Assembly (NCBI GenBank): GCA_031292465.1
Contig: JARLHB010000401.1
Coordinates: 1 to 6,008 of the forward strand
Source of the DNA: Ignavibacteriaceae bacterium
GTDB lineage: Bacteria > Bacteroidota > Ignavibacteria > Ignavibacteriales > Ignavibacteriaceae
Direction: 5' to 3'
DNA length: 6,008 nucleotides
A program made the translations under genes and the position numbers. The notes below the pieces were generated by a model, which saw only the letters and a list, made by a program, of their open reading frames with translations, had not been told where the DNA came from and searched no databases. How positions within the stretch are numbered: the stretch's first letter is position 1; every line of letters starts with the position of its first letter. This document shows positions 1 through 6,008 of the stretch, piece after piece.

Positions 1-470
1 AACTGTTCCCACCATGAAGAAGTTTCAAAATTAACAGGTACAAAATGCAAATATTCAGGAACGCCAAAGCCAAGCTCAATTAATCTCTGCTGTTTCCAGG
101 TTAGTGTACCGGGCTGGTCAACTTCATACACCTGAAGCCTGGAAGCAATATCCGGCCTGCGCTGGACAAATGTATCAAGTCCCGCACCGAGAATAACATA
201 CTGGTTAATTCCCTGTTTGCTTTGTTCAATAATTAAATCCTCAATAAAACGGGCGCGTGCCACAATAGATGCCCGGAGGCGTTTAGTATATTTCATATCG
301 GGGCGCTGCTGCCAGTCATCAGGCGGAGCCACAAGTTTCAGTCCGATTTCATCTTCAAGCACATAAGGCTTTGCATCCGCCTGAACGTGCAGTGCCCTCC
401 ATAAAGCCGTTCTTACTGCCGTATTATCCGGTTCCGATATTTTTTTATTCTGTTCCGTATTGCTAATCAT
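1..470 (-). CDS. Class I SAM-dependent methyltransferase, leucine carboxyl methyltransferase-like (3'-truncated by window edge)
   Basis: Reading the minus strand from the ATG at 470 gives an open frame of 156 codons that runs off the left edge, so only the N-terminal half is present. It begins MISNTEQNKK. Visible features are an N-terminal TALWRALHVQ helix (residues 21-30), a basic KYTKRLRASIVARARFIED segment (60-78), the SAM-binding glycine motif VILGAGLDTF (92-101) and the acidic EVDQP motif (116-120) that in this fold follows strand beta-2 and contacts the SAM ribose. This combination is typical of the LCM/TIGR00027 group of putative methyltransferases, usually about 280-300 residues and common in bacteria with unknown substrates. 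The start overlaps the end of the upstream YdeI-like gene by 8 bases (ATGATTAG), with AAAGGGA at 475-481 as a ribosome binding site inside that gene, so the two are probably translationally coupled. Family assignment is firm. The substrate cannot be read from the sequence. Confidence 0.88.
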   Translation of the reverse strand, partial: MISNTEQNKKISEPDNTAVRTALWRALHVQADAKPYVLEDEIGLKLVAPPDDWQQRPDMKYTKRLRASIVARARFIEDLIIEQSKQGINQYVILGAGLDTFVQRRPDIASRLQVYEVDQPGTLTWKQQRLIELGFGVPEYLHFVPVNFETSSWWEQ

Positions 471-1053
471 TTAATCCCTTTCCATTAAGAATTTGCTCCA
501 TGTATTTTTCAATCCTTGATTCCCGGGTTTTGGATTGTTTGGGCGCTGAAAAATAAAGGATGTATCCTCTTTGCCGCCCGGGTGTTAATGCGTTAAAAGC
601 AGTTTTCAGGGCAGGGGTTTTATTCAATTTATTTTGTAATTCTTCGGGCATTTTGAATTCCGCAGTCTTTTTTAAGGACACTTTCAGTCCGGCTTTTTCC
701 ACTTCAACGGCTTCATAAATATAGGCTTTAAGGACGGGTTCCAGCTTAACTATTTCCCGTACATCAGTAAACCGGACCTGGCGCGCCGCCTGTACATTCT
801 CCGTTTGCTGTATCAGGATACCGCCTTTCCTGCCGGCAGCATCTTTTAACAAGGCGCCCTTGAAAAACAGAAGCGCACAGTATTCTTTAAATCCGTGTAT
901 TAAAACTATGTTGCTTCCCTGATACATGTAGCAGGGCTGGCCCCATTTAAATTCTTCGTCCAGGCCGCATTCAAGAATAATCATTCTTAATTTCTCAAAT
1001 TCTTCCTGCCACTTATCGGATTTACTTAAGAATTTATCAACCTTAGGATTCAT
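463..1053 (-). CDS. YdeI/OmpD-associated (OmdA) family protein with N-terminal DUF1801 domain
   Basis: This is a complete 196-residue protein, the usual length for the family. Residues about 15-110 form a DUF1801 domain (YdhG-like fold), recognisable from EEFKWGQPCYMYQGSNIVLI (33-52) and from ALLFFKGALLKD (60-71). Residues about 130-190 form the YdeI/OmdA domain, with the PEEL turn (136-139), the hallmark TPGRQRGYILYFSAPKQSKT (157-176) and the RIEKYMEQI helix (180-188). There is no signal peptide or membrane segment, so it is probably cytoplasmic. Members are often annotated as bacteriocin-protection or OmpD-associated proteins, but their biochemical role is unsettled. The start at 1053 is supported by AAGGA at 1062-1066, eight bases upstream. 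The gene leads a two-gene unit with the methyltransferase, whose start lies inside its last codons. No strong promoter is evident upstream. Confidence 0.9.
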   Translation of the reverse strand: MNPKVDKFLSKSDKWQEEFEKLRMIILECGLDEEFKWGQPCYMYQGSNIVLIHGFKEYCALLFFKGALLKDAAGRKGGILIQQTENVQAARQVRFTDVREIVKLEPVLKAYIYEAVEVEKAGLKVSLKKTAEFKMPEELQNKLNKTPALKTAFNALTPGRQRGYILYFSAPKQSKTRESRIEKYMEQILNGKGLND

Positions 1054-1309
1054 ACAGTTCTTCCTTTCATTGATTAATTAAAATGATTTTTAGATCAGCA
1101 GGGCAGCAATACTACGATATCACAGTCAGGATTAGATGAGCAGGCAAAGTTACCTTACCCGATGCAATATGTGAAAATACTACGCAGAAAAAAATAGTAA
1201 TTATTCAAAATATTTATCATGCACCAGGATACACAAGAAATATAATGAATAACCAAATGGACAATTATGAATTAACTGCAAGCTGCTATTCTTTTGTGTT
1301 ACCAGTTAT

Positions 1310-2680
1310 CTATCTAAAATTTAGTTCCGGAATCCTTTTATGAATTATTTTTTTCTCAACATCCTTCAAATCTTTTAACGGTACGGGCTTATCCTGAGGG
1401 CGGAGCTGTTTTTGATTTATAGTTCCCATTAGCGACCAGTCCCTTACCGGATTTTTAGGCTCTTCAGCTTTAAGGTCGTAACGCGTAAAGTCAATAACTT
1501 GTTCTTCTGTTTTTAATTTCCAGTCTTTTAACAAAGCCAATCTAAAATCTTTATTCATAAACCACCGGATTTCCAGGTTTTCATCAGAGCCGCCAATACC
1601 GGAACCACGTGCAACAAAGCGGTAATCAAAATTATTGCTCTTAAAATGATTTCTCCATAATAAGCCAAACTCGCCCTGCGTTATACATTTTGCATCAGGC
1701 CAGCGCTGCTTTATAGCGCTGAAGAATTCTTTAAGGCCAAGCAAAGGTAAACTAACTTCCCAGTTATTCGTAACCCAGCCAAATTTATTTAGTCTAAATC
1801 CCTTGTCGAAATGCGCAGACGCTGAATGAAGAACTTCTTTAAGTCCAAGGTCTTTTCCATACATGCCAAACGTTTCAATCGGGCCAACTCCCATTCTGCT
1901 GCAATACGGTTTATCGCTCCCTCCGCCGACTCTACGTGCGGATACAAAATCCATTGTCCATCCGTCAAGGTCTACACAATCTATAAAATCATTTTTATTC
2001 TGCGCCGGTTTGCAAAGGTGTTCTTTTGACGGGTAATAAGGATAACAAACAGAACCTTCGTCATCCTGAAGATCGGTGCCATACTGGCTCCATACATTTC
2101 CCTGGCAGACGTGGATACCCTCATTCTCAGCAAGATGCCTTAAATGATCAGATGCTAAAAACCCGCCTACGATACTTTTCGGGCGGTATCCATTCCCGAC
2201 TATCTCCGAAATCTTTACTAATGCATCGGTAATTTCTTTGTTAATTTTCTCTCTTGTATTGTACGAATCAGCATAGTAAGCGCCCGGCACAAATGTTATT
2301 TCATCACCATATTTATGATGATAATCGACTATTATCCTTCTTATTTCTTTATATGAATCTGTTTCATCGTGAAGAGCAAGCCAGCTCATTCCCCATGTGA
2401 TTTTGGCACCCGGCCAGCCTTCTTCAATTGCCTGCCTGAATTGTCTCACTTTCTCGGGAGTGTGAAGCTTACGCTCGTCATGGCCAAGGTTTTTATCCCT
2501 TGTTATCTCAATCTGGTTTACGCGGACTATAGCGTTGAATGTTAAGAAGCGGTTTCCGAAAAGATTGTTGTTCTTTTTCAGCACATTGTTTACCATCCCG
2601 TAAGAGGGCAGTCCTGCCATTGAAGCTGCCAGTGCAGCCGTTGAAAATCCGATAAACCTTCTTCTTGATATTTTATCCAT
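1310..2680 (-). CDS. Tat-exported DUF3863-type protein of unknown function, possible glycan-active enzyme
   Basis: The frame is open back to an ATG at 2776, but the start at 2680 is preferred. It has GGGAGA seven bases upstream and puts a twin-arginine signal right at the N-terminus: SRRRFI at residues 5-10, then a hydrophobic stretch FSTAALAASMAGL (12-24). This gives 456 residues. The longer version would add 32 residues in front of the signal. The mature part resembles the DUF3863 family (with DUF3864 towards the C-terminus) found mainly in Bacteroidota. Recognisable segments are RVNQIEITRD (53-62), LHTPEKVRQFRQA (72-84), EGWPGAKITWGMSWLAL (87-103), VPGAYYADSYNTRE (131-144), HVCQGNVWSQYG (190-201), CYPYYPSKEHLCKPAQ (212-227) and LDGWTMDF (238-245). 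Repeated Trp, His and Asp residues and TNNWE (304-308) would suit a sugar-binding pocket in a barrel like the polysaccharide deacetylase or GH57 folds, but that is inference. Several cysteines (192, 212, 223, 235) could pair after folded export. It is set apart from the upstream gene by a terminator. The family call rests on recalled sequence resemblance. Confidence 0.8.
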   Translation of the reverse strand: MDKISRRRFIGFSTAALAASMAGLPSYGMVNNVLKKNNNLFGNRFLTFNAIVRVNQIEITRDKNLGHDERKLHTPEKVRQFRQAIEEGWPGAKITWGMSWLALHDETDSYKEIRRIIVDYHHKYGDEITFVPGAYYADSYNTREKINKEITDALVKISEIVGNGYRPKSIVGGFLASDHLRHLAENEGIHVCQGNVWSQYGTDLQDDEGSVCYPYYPSKEHLCKPAQNKNDFIDCVDLDGWTMDFVSARRVGGGSDKPYCSRMGVGPIETFGMYGKDLGLKEVLHSASAHFDKGFRLNKFGWVTNNWEVSLPLLGLKEFFSAIKQRWPDAKCITQGEFGLLWRNHFKSNNFDYRFVARGSGIGGSDENLEIRWFMNKDFRLALLKDWKLKTEEQVIDFTRYDLKAEEPKNPVRDWSLMGTINQKQLRPQDKPVPLKDLKDVEKKIIHKRIPELNFR

Positions 2681-2687
2681 TTTACTA

Positions 2688-2693
2688 TCTCCC
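2688..2693 (-). promoter_or_regulatory. Ribosome binding site fixing the start of the Tat-exported protein
   Basis: The minus strand reads GGGAGA followed by seven bases and then the ATG at 2680. The alternative in-frame ATG at 2776 has no comparable purine-rich sequence at the right spacing, and it would bury the Tat motif 36 residues into the protein. This site therefore decides the start. Confidence 0.75.
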
Positions 2694-2713
2694 GAATTTA
2701 TCCAATTTATAAA

Positions 2714-2721
2714 CAAATATA
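2714..2721 (-). promoter_or_regulatory. Possible Bacteroidota-type promoter -7 element
   Basis: The minus strand reads TATATTTG, a match to the TAnnTTTG -7 consensus of the Bacteroidota primary sigma factor. It lies 33 bases before the ATG at 2680, which would give a short leader of roughly 25-30 bases. No TTG-type -33 element stands at the expected spacing, and the region is very AT-rich, so a chance match is possible. The terminator upstream implies that a promoter should exist in this interval. Confidence 0.35.
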
Positions 2722-2830
2722 TTTTTACAATATAATTTATACAGGACATAAACATAATTCTTGTATATGGGTTCATTACTTATGTAGTTATGTAAAAAAA
2801 AGGGGGGAAGTAAATGATAGGTAAAGAAGA

Positions 2831-2854
2831 AAGCCCTGCAAAACGGCAGGGCTT
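2831..2854 (-). terminator. Intrinsic terminator after the glutaminase-like gene
   Basis: A perfect 9 bp stem (AAGCCCTGC at 2831-2839 paired with GCAGGGCTT at 2846-2854) encloses a 6-base loop. On the minus strand it is followed by a pyrimidine tract reading TTTCTTCTTT. It begins about 25 bases past the stop codon of the gene ending at 2880, the expected placement for a Rho-independent terminator. It separates that gene from the Tat-exported protein gene downstream. In the other direction only a TTTTCC tail follows, so it is mainly a minus-strand terminator. Confidence 0.85.
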
Positions 2855-2879
2855 TTCCATAAATCCGTGTAAATATATG

Positions 2880-4988
2880 TTATTTCTGTAAAACTACAGG
2901 AGCCCAATTTCCATTTAGCTTTGTTCCTTTAGAACTCCATTTGTTCCAAAGTTTAGGGCCATCCAGCATTTTAATAAAAAATCCGCCTACAACACTGCGT
3001 GCCTGAAATCCTCGCTGGAATGCATTATCTGCAATATACCAGTCTGATAACGGAACTCGCTGGGGAGTTGCATTGGCAAAATCATAAACAGGATTAAAAA
3101 TAGCCTGAAAATCATTCTTATTATCAGCCAAAGTAGCCGTCCACGTAATCCAGTCGTTTTTAGTATAACGTTCTCTGTTGTCTAACGGCAGGCCGTATTT
3201 AACCTGTTTGGTCTTATAATATTTAATTTCTTTCTTCAAAACCGAAGCAGGGAACAGGTTCAATCCCAATAATTTATCCCAAACCAGATTATACTTTTGG
3301 CTCCATGAATCAGGGCGGTCATACGCCAATTTTGTATGGTCGCCTTCGCCAGCCTGTTTAATCCAGTCCTGAGCCATAGCTTTTGCTTTTGCCTTATATT
3401 CAGCAGCTTTATCCTTTTTACCAAGCATATCGCATAACATTGCATAAGAACCTACCGCAACAATAGCTTTGGCTGACAGGTTGATATTATGAGCCAAATG
3501 GCCGGCAAAGTCATCTGTACAAAGCTGGTTTTCGGGGTCAAATCCTTTTGAAATAAGATAGTCAGCCCATTTCTCAATTGTGTCCCAATGGCCCTTTGCA
3601 AAATCGGCATTGCCGTCTAATTTTGCAGTTGCAGCAATCATTATTAACACATTTCCGGTTTCTTCAATAGGCATCTGGTCATCTTCAGTTTTTTCGCCTC
3701 CGCCGTAAACCTGTCCGGTAGCATACGGATATGTACCAAGATCATGTGGAGCGAAAGGGAATTTCCATTTGCCTGATTCCGAATATGCCAACAACGGAGT
3801 TAACATTGCTTTAGCTAAAGCGGGATTAAATAAAAAGAAAAACGGTGAAGCAGGATAAATAACATCTACCGTAGCAATACAACCGTTGCTAAAATTTTCT
3901 TTTGCAAAAATTAACGGCATACCGTTTTTATCTGCAACTAATTTATGGGCTGCTAAACATTGGCGATAAACAAGGGAACACATCTGCGCATATTTATCGC
4001 CGCCGGCTGTCTTTAAATCGGCTGATAATTCTTTATCGAATTTTTCGCATTTGGCGGTAATTTTTGAATATTCATCAGCAGATTTTTTTAATAACTGGTC
4101 AAAAGTTGTTCCGTCTTTAGCCCACCATGCTTTTAAATCAGTTCCAAAATAGCGGATGCTGTAAATATCATCGTAGCCTAACATAAGCCATCGGGTTTCT
4201 TTGGCTTTGCCCACAGAACCTAAATCATATACAACAGAAGAAAAGAAATAATTATCTCTTATTTTTCCTGCTTCATAAGGATTGCCCGCGTCTTTAACAG
4301 TTCCTTCTTTTTCGAAGGTATTTGTTAAAAACTCCCTTGAGCCTATACCTGTAACGGGTTTCTGATCATTAGGAGCAGCAACGTAAGCGTATCCCCAGTC
4401 AATACGGAGGTCATCACCGCTTTTACTTAATATTTTCTGGTCTGTTGTTCCTACAGTTAAAGCGCTTAAACCATCAATGGATTTCCTATCGAATTTAACC
4501 GTTTGATCTTCATTGTTAGCTGCAACTTCGCTTCCGCATCCGAAATAAATTTGAACTTTATGCTGCTTCCCGTCGTTGGAAGATACATCCCAGGTAATAT
4601 ATGTTATCGGACGTGATAATAAATCAAGATCACTTGCAATAACCGGGGAAGTAAAAGTAAGTGTTAAATTAATTAATTCATTTTTAAATTTATAGACAGT
4701 CCTTGTCGGATAAACGCTTAGTCCGGTCTGATTAAGCGGAGTAAGGTGCGAAGGATCCGCGCCCATAACTCTGAAAGATTTTCCGTCAACTCTTACAATG
4801 CTGTGAAGAGGCTGCCTTGCTCCCGTCCAGTGAACGGTTTCCCTGTCAGTCAGTTTATCGGCTGGTGACCAAATGCTAAAATATGGATCGTGTGCAACCA
4901 ACGGAACTGATGGAGGCCTGAAATTATTTTGCTGTGCATATGATGCTGCAACAAACAGACTGCAAATAAGTAATAAAATATTTCGCAT
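2880..4988 (-). CDS. Secreted glutaminase A-like protein (DUF4964/DUF5127/DUF4965/DUF1793 architecture)
   Basis: From the preferred ATG at 4988 this is a 702-residue protein. A classical signal peptide, MRNILLLICSLFVAASYA, is followed by QQ with a likely cleavage after residue 18, so it is periplasmic or secreted. An alternative start at 5018 adds ten residues before the signal and lacks a ribosome binding site. Residues about 24-80 look like DUF4964 (RPPSVPLVAHDPYFSIW at 24-40, HWTGARQPLHSIVRVDG at 53-69). Residues about 90-310 are the beta-rich DUF5127 region. From about 330 onward comes an (alpha/alpha)6-barrel, the DUF4965/DUF1793 part: NGCIATVDVIYPASPFFF (368-385), HDLGTYPYATGQ (415-426), IEETGNVLIM (441-450), TDDFAGHLAHNINLSAKA (491-508), DRPDSWSQKYNLVWDK (557-572) and DWITWTA (612-618). 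The family takes its name from fungal glutaminase A (GtaA), of similar length, which hydrolyses L-glutamine. Many bacterial members sit beside glycoside hydrolases, as here, so true specificity is uncertain. No frameshift is seen. Confidence 0.9.
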   Translation of the reverse strand: MRNILLLICSLFVAASYAQQNNFRPPSVPLVAHDPYFSIWSPADKLTDRETVHWTGARQPLHSIVRVDGKSFRVMGADPSHLTPLNQTGLSVYPTRTVYKFKNELINLTLTFTSPVIASDLDLLSRPITYITWDVSSNDGKQHKVQIYFGCGSEVAANNEDQTVKFDRKSIDGLSALTVGTTDQKILSKSGDDLRIDWGYAYVAAPNDQKPVTGIGSREFLTNTFEKEGTVKDAGNPYEAGKIRDNYFFSSVVYDLGSVGKAKETRWLMLGYDDIYSIRYFGTDLKAWWAKDGTTFDQLLKKSADEYSKITAKCEKFDKELSADLKTAGGDKYAQMCSLVYRQCLAAHKLVADKNGMPLIFAKENFSNGCIATVDVIYPASPFFFLFNPALAKAMLTPLLAYSESGKWKFPFAPHDLGTYPYATGQVYGGGEKTEDDQMPIEETGNVLIMIAATAKLDGNADFAKGHWDTIEKWADYLISKGFDPENQLCTDDFAGHLAHNINLSAKAIVAVGSYAMLCDMLGKKDKAAEYKAKAKAMAQDWIKQAGEGDHTKLAYDRPDSWSQKYNLVWDKLLGLNLFPASVLKKEIKYYKTKQVKYGLPLDNRERYTKNDWITWTATLADNKNDFQAIFNPVYDFANATPQRVPLSDWYIADNAFQRGFQARSVVGGFFIKMLDGPKLWNKWSSKGTKLNGNWAPVVLQK

Positions 4989-4991
4989 TAG

Positions 4992-4998
4992 TCCTCTT
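4992..4998 (-). promoter_or_regulatory. Ribosome binding site favouring the internal start of the glutaminase-like gene
   Basis: The minus strand reads AAGAGGA, then three bases, then the ATG at 4988. The spacing is short but workable. The upstream in-frame ATG at 5018 is preceded only by AT-rich sequence without a Shine-Dalgarno match. Starting at 4988 also gives a standard signal peptide with a short charged n-region. Confidence 0.55.
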
Positions 4999-5106
4999 AT
5001 ATTTATTGATACATTCATTTAAATTATTATTTGTTAGCCGGCCCCTTGTAATAAATAGGGGGTGAATTTTACAGGTAAATTTATATATAAAACAAATAAT
5101 TATAAT

Positions 5107-5217
5107 AACTGTATATATCAGGCTGGAAAAAAATATTTTTTAAGCGGCCGATAGACAAAACAAAAATATATACAGTTGAATTTAAGGCCTTTAAAATAAG
5201 AGGAGTGACCAGCCTGA
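5107..5217. repeat. Two interleaved perfect inverted repeats in an intergenic region
   Basis: AACTGTATATAT (5107-5118) is perfectly complementary to ATATATACAGTT (5166-5177). TCAGGCTGG (5118-5126) is perfectly complementary to CCAGCCTGA (5209-5217). The arm order is A, B, A', B', so both helices together would form a pseudoknot-like topology or act as alternatives. Between the arms lie a 14-base palindrome of A6-TA-T6 (5128-5141) and AAGGCCTT (5184-5191). The pairing is seen directly. Any role as leader RNA or protein-binding site is inference, and the first pair is AT-rich enough to arise by chance. Confidence 0.5.
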
Positions 5218-5222
5218 ACCAC

Positions 5223-5374
5223 GATTATTTTCTCTAAGTGTTTCTTATCCCGAAGGGATCACTATGTGAGTGATCTTAGTGTCTAAGTGGTAAAATGAAT
5301 TAAGATTTTATTTAGAATTTAGAACTTTACCACTAAAACACTAAGAACACAAAGCCGCCACTAAGAAAATATCA
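5223..5374. repeat. Nested CACTAAG-type palindromic intergenic repeat
   Basis: The inner arms are 20 bases each, 5275-5294 and 5326-5345, and pair at 18 of 20 positions around a 31-base AT-rich loop. The outer flanks 5223-5240 and 5360-5374 are also related as imperfect inverted copies: the reverse complement of the left flank, CACTTAGAGAAAATAATC, resembles CACTAAGAAAATATC. On the left side two further perfect hairpins share three bases: ATCCC-GAA-GGGAT (5247-5259) and GATCACT-ATGTG-AGTGATC (5257-5275). The words CACTAAG or CACTTAG recur six times in either orientation, one of them altered to CACTAAA. Such CACTAAG-rich palindromes resemble dispersed intergenic repeats I recall from several bacterial phyla, but copy number in this genome cannot be judged from one window. 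It begins 10 bases past the stop codon of the GH95-like gene. Confidence 0.7.
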
Positions 5375-5384
5375 GACAGACTAA

Positions 5385-6008
5385 TTACTGCGGTACAATA
5401 ACTATATCATTTCTGCGGTATTCCGGCTTAACCTTTAACTTTACAATTTTATTATCTTTTACTATACCCTGGATTGTTGTATTAAACGGGGCATGTAATT
5501 TAAAATTTGCATTCCAGTCCTTTGGGAAGGCAGGCAGAAGATAAATCTTTTTGCCGTCCGTCTGCATAAGCATGGATTGCAGCGTTTTCATTATAATGCC
5601 GCCATGAGTCTGATCGGGAGTCCAATCGTAGTTTGGCCCCCAGAATGCCGGAAATTTAGAATCAATATTCTTGTTCTTTACACGGCTGACTAAATAACTC
5701 CTGACAGTATCCGTCATTCCAAGGTAAGCTGCAAAAATATCATCCTGGCGCCAGCCCAAATTGCCTTTATCAAGACGGTAGTTAAATGCATTAACAGCAA
5801 GCTGCTTTTCCTTTGAGTTAAAGGTTACAAGCTGAAATGGAAAAACAGAATATAGTTCCATATTTTCAATATTCTGCTTATTTTCAAATTTATCTGCCGG
5901 GGCAAGCATTTTAAGGTTGTTAAATTCCCTTACCGGTAAATCCGGGATCCTGCTTCTGAATGTTATCAAAGAATCCCGCATACCGGAATTAATTAAACTG
6001 CTTTTGAT
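5385..6008 (-). CDS. C-terminal part of a GH95-like / DUF5703-type glycoside hydrolase (start outside window)
   Basis: The frame is open from the right window edge to the TAA at 5385, giving 207 residues. An internal ATG at 5981 is not a credible start because the frame continues upstream of it (IKSSLINSG) and no ribosome binding site precedes it. Visible blocks, numbered from the window edge, are ELYSVFPFQLVTFN (51-64), GWRQDDIFAAYLGMTD (85-100), FPAFWGPNYDWTPDQTHGG (119-137), IMKTLQSMLMQ (139-149) and KIYLLPAFPKDW (154-165). A small beta-rich tail ends in KVKPEYRRNDIVIVPQ. These match the end of the (alpha/alpha)6 barrel and the C-terminal beta domain of GH95-like enzymes, specifically the Bacteroidota group that carries DUF5703 at the N-terminus. 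GH95 enzymes act on fucosyl or galactosyl linkages. The sugar used here cannot be told, because most of the catalytic domain and any signal peptide lie off the window. Context with two other exported proteins supports a role in glycan breakdown. Confidence 0.75.
   Translation of the reverse strand: MKSSLINSGMRDSLITFRSRIPDLPVREFNNLKMLAPADKFENKQNIENMELYSVFPFQLVTFNSKEKQLAVNAFNYRLDKGNLGWRQDDIFAAYLGMTDTVRSYLVSRVKNKNIDSKFPAFWGPNYDWTPDQTHGGIIMKTLQSMLMQTDGKKIYLLPAFPKDWNANFKLHAPFNTTIQGIVKDNKIVKLKVKPEYRRNDIVIVPQ

Larger units (their letters stand above)
5019..5384. other. Non-coding gap between the GH95-like and glutaminase-like genes
   Basis: No convincing coding frame is seen on either strand. From right to left it holds a CACTAAG-type palindromic repeat, then an interleaved inverted-repeat region, then an AT-rich stretch next to the glutaminase-like gene. 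Smaller items are CAAAAATA at 5161-5168, which on the minus strand is TATTTTTG and matches the Bacteroidota -7 consensus, and a short hairpin CCCCT/AGGGG (5042-5046 with 5057-5061) that would sit in the 5' leader. If transcription started near 5155, the leader would be about 165 bases. No -33 element supports this promoter. No classical U-tailed terminator for the GH95-like gene is present, although the palindrome could serve as one. Confidence 0.6.

Noticed and set aside
1108..1184. Direct repeat AATACTACG at 1108-1116 and 1176-1184 in the gap between the YdeI-like and Tat-protein genes.
   Set aside because: It has only nine bases, two copies and no symmetry or link to a promoter. A chance match is the simplest explanation.
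1826..2232. Two short plus-strand open frames (1826-2029 and 2026-2232).
   Set aside because: They lie antisense inside the Tat-exported protein gene, have no recognisable domain and no credible ribosome binding site, and are explained as shadows of the real frame.
3260..3445. A 61-codon minus-strand frame.
   Set aside because: It lies in another frame wholly inside the glutaminase-like gene, whose protein is well conserved across this stretch.
5099..5104. Minus-strand TATAAT as a sigma70-type -10 box for the glutaminase-like gene.
   Set aside because: The surrounding sequence is almost all A and T, and the position 17 bases upstream reads TCCAGC, with no resemblance to a -35 box.
5223..5374. 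The repeated CACTAAG words as a CRISPR array.
   Set aside because: The repeats are 7-8 bases, occur in both orientations and have irregular spacing. They form a palindrome, not regularly spaced direct repeats with spacers.
5385..5981. Treating the ATG at 5981 as the start of a complete 198-residue protein.
   Set aside because: The frame stays open to the window edge, no ribosome binding site precedes the ATG, and the sequence matches only the C-terminal end of a much larger hydrolase.

Overview
All five genes lie on the minus strand. The AT-rich composition and the protein families point to a member of the Bacteroidota or a close relative such as Ignavibacteriota. The families behind this are a Tat-exported DUF3863-type protein, a secreted DUF4964/DUF5127/DUF4965/DUF1793 'glutaminase' and a GH95-like/DUF5703-type hydrolase. 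No genus can be named. Purine-rich Shine-Dalgarno sequences precede four of the genes (the fifth start lies outside the window), and two of them decide the start codon.

In transcription order (right to left), the window opens with the C-terminal 207 codons of a large (alpha/alpha)6-barrel glycoside hydrolase (5385-6008, start outside the window). A 366-396 bp non-coding gap follows. It holds two kinds of structure: an approximately 150 bp nested palindromic repeat built from CACTAAG-like words (5223-5374), and a pair of interleaved inverted repeats (5107-5217). Next is a secreted glutaminase-A-like protein (2880-4988), closed by a clear intrinsic terminator (2831-2854). A separate unit with its own possible promoter and a strong ribosome binding site encodes a Tat-exported protein of unknown function (DUF3863 type, 1310-2680).

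After a 256 bp gap (1054-1309) with no gene, terminator or convincing promoter, the left end holds a two-gene overlapping operon. It encodes a YdeI/OmdA-family protein (463-1053) and a leucine-carboxyl-methyltransferase-like SAM methyltransferase (1-470, truncated by the window edge).

The right-hand three genes look like part of a glycan- or glycoconjugate-degrading neighbourhood: all are likely exported, and two belong to poorly characterised families. No SusC/SusD pair, transporter or regulator is visible, so a polysaccharide utilisation locus cannot be claimed. The left-hand pair appears unrelated. I found no CRISPR array, tRNA, rRNA, transposase or phage gene.
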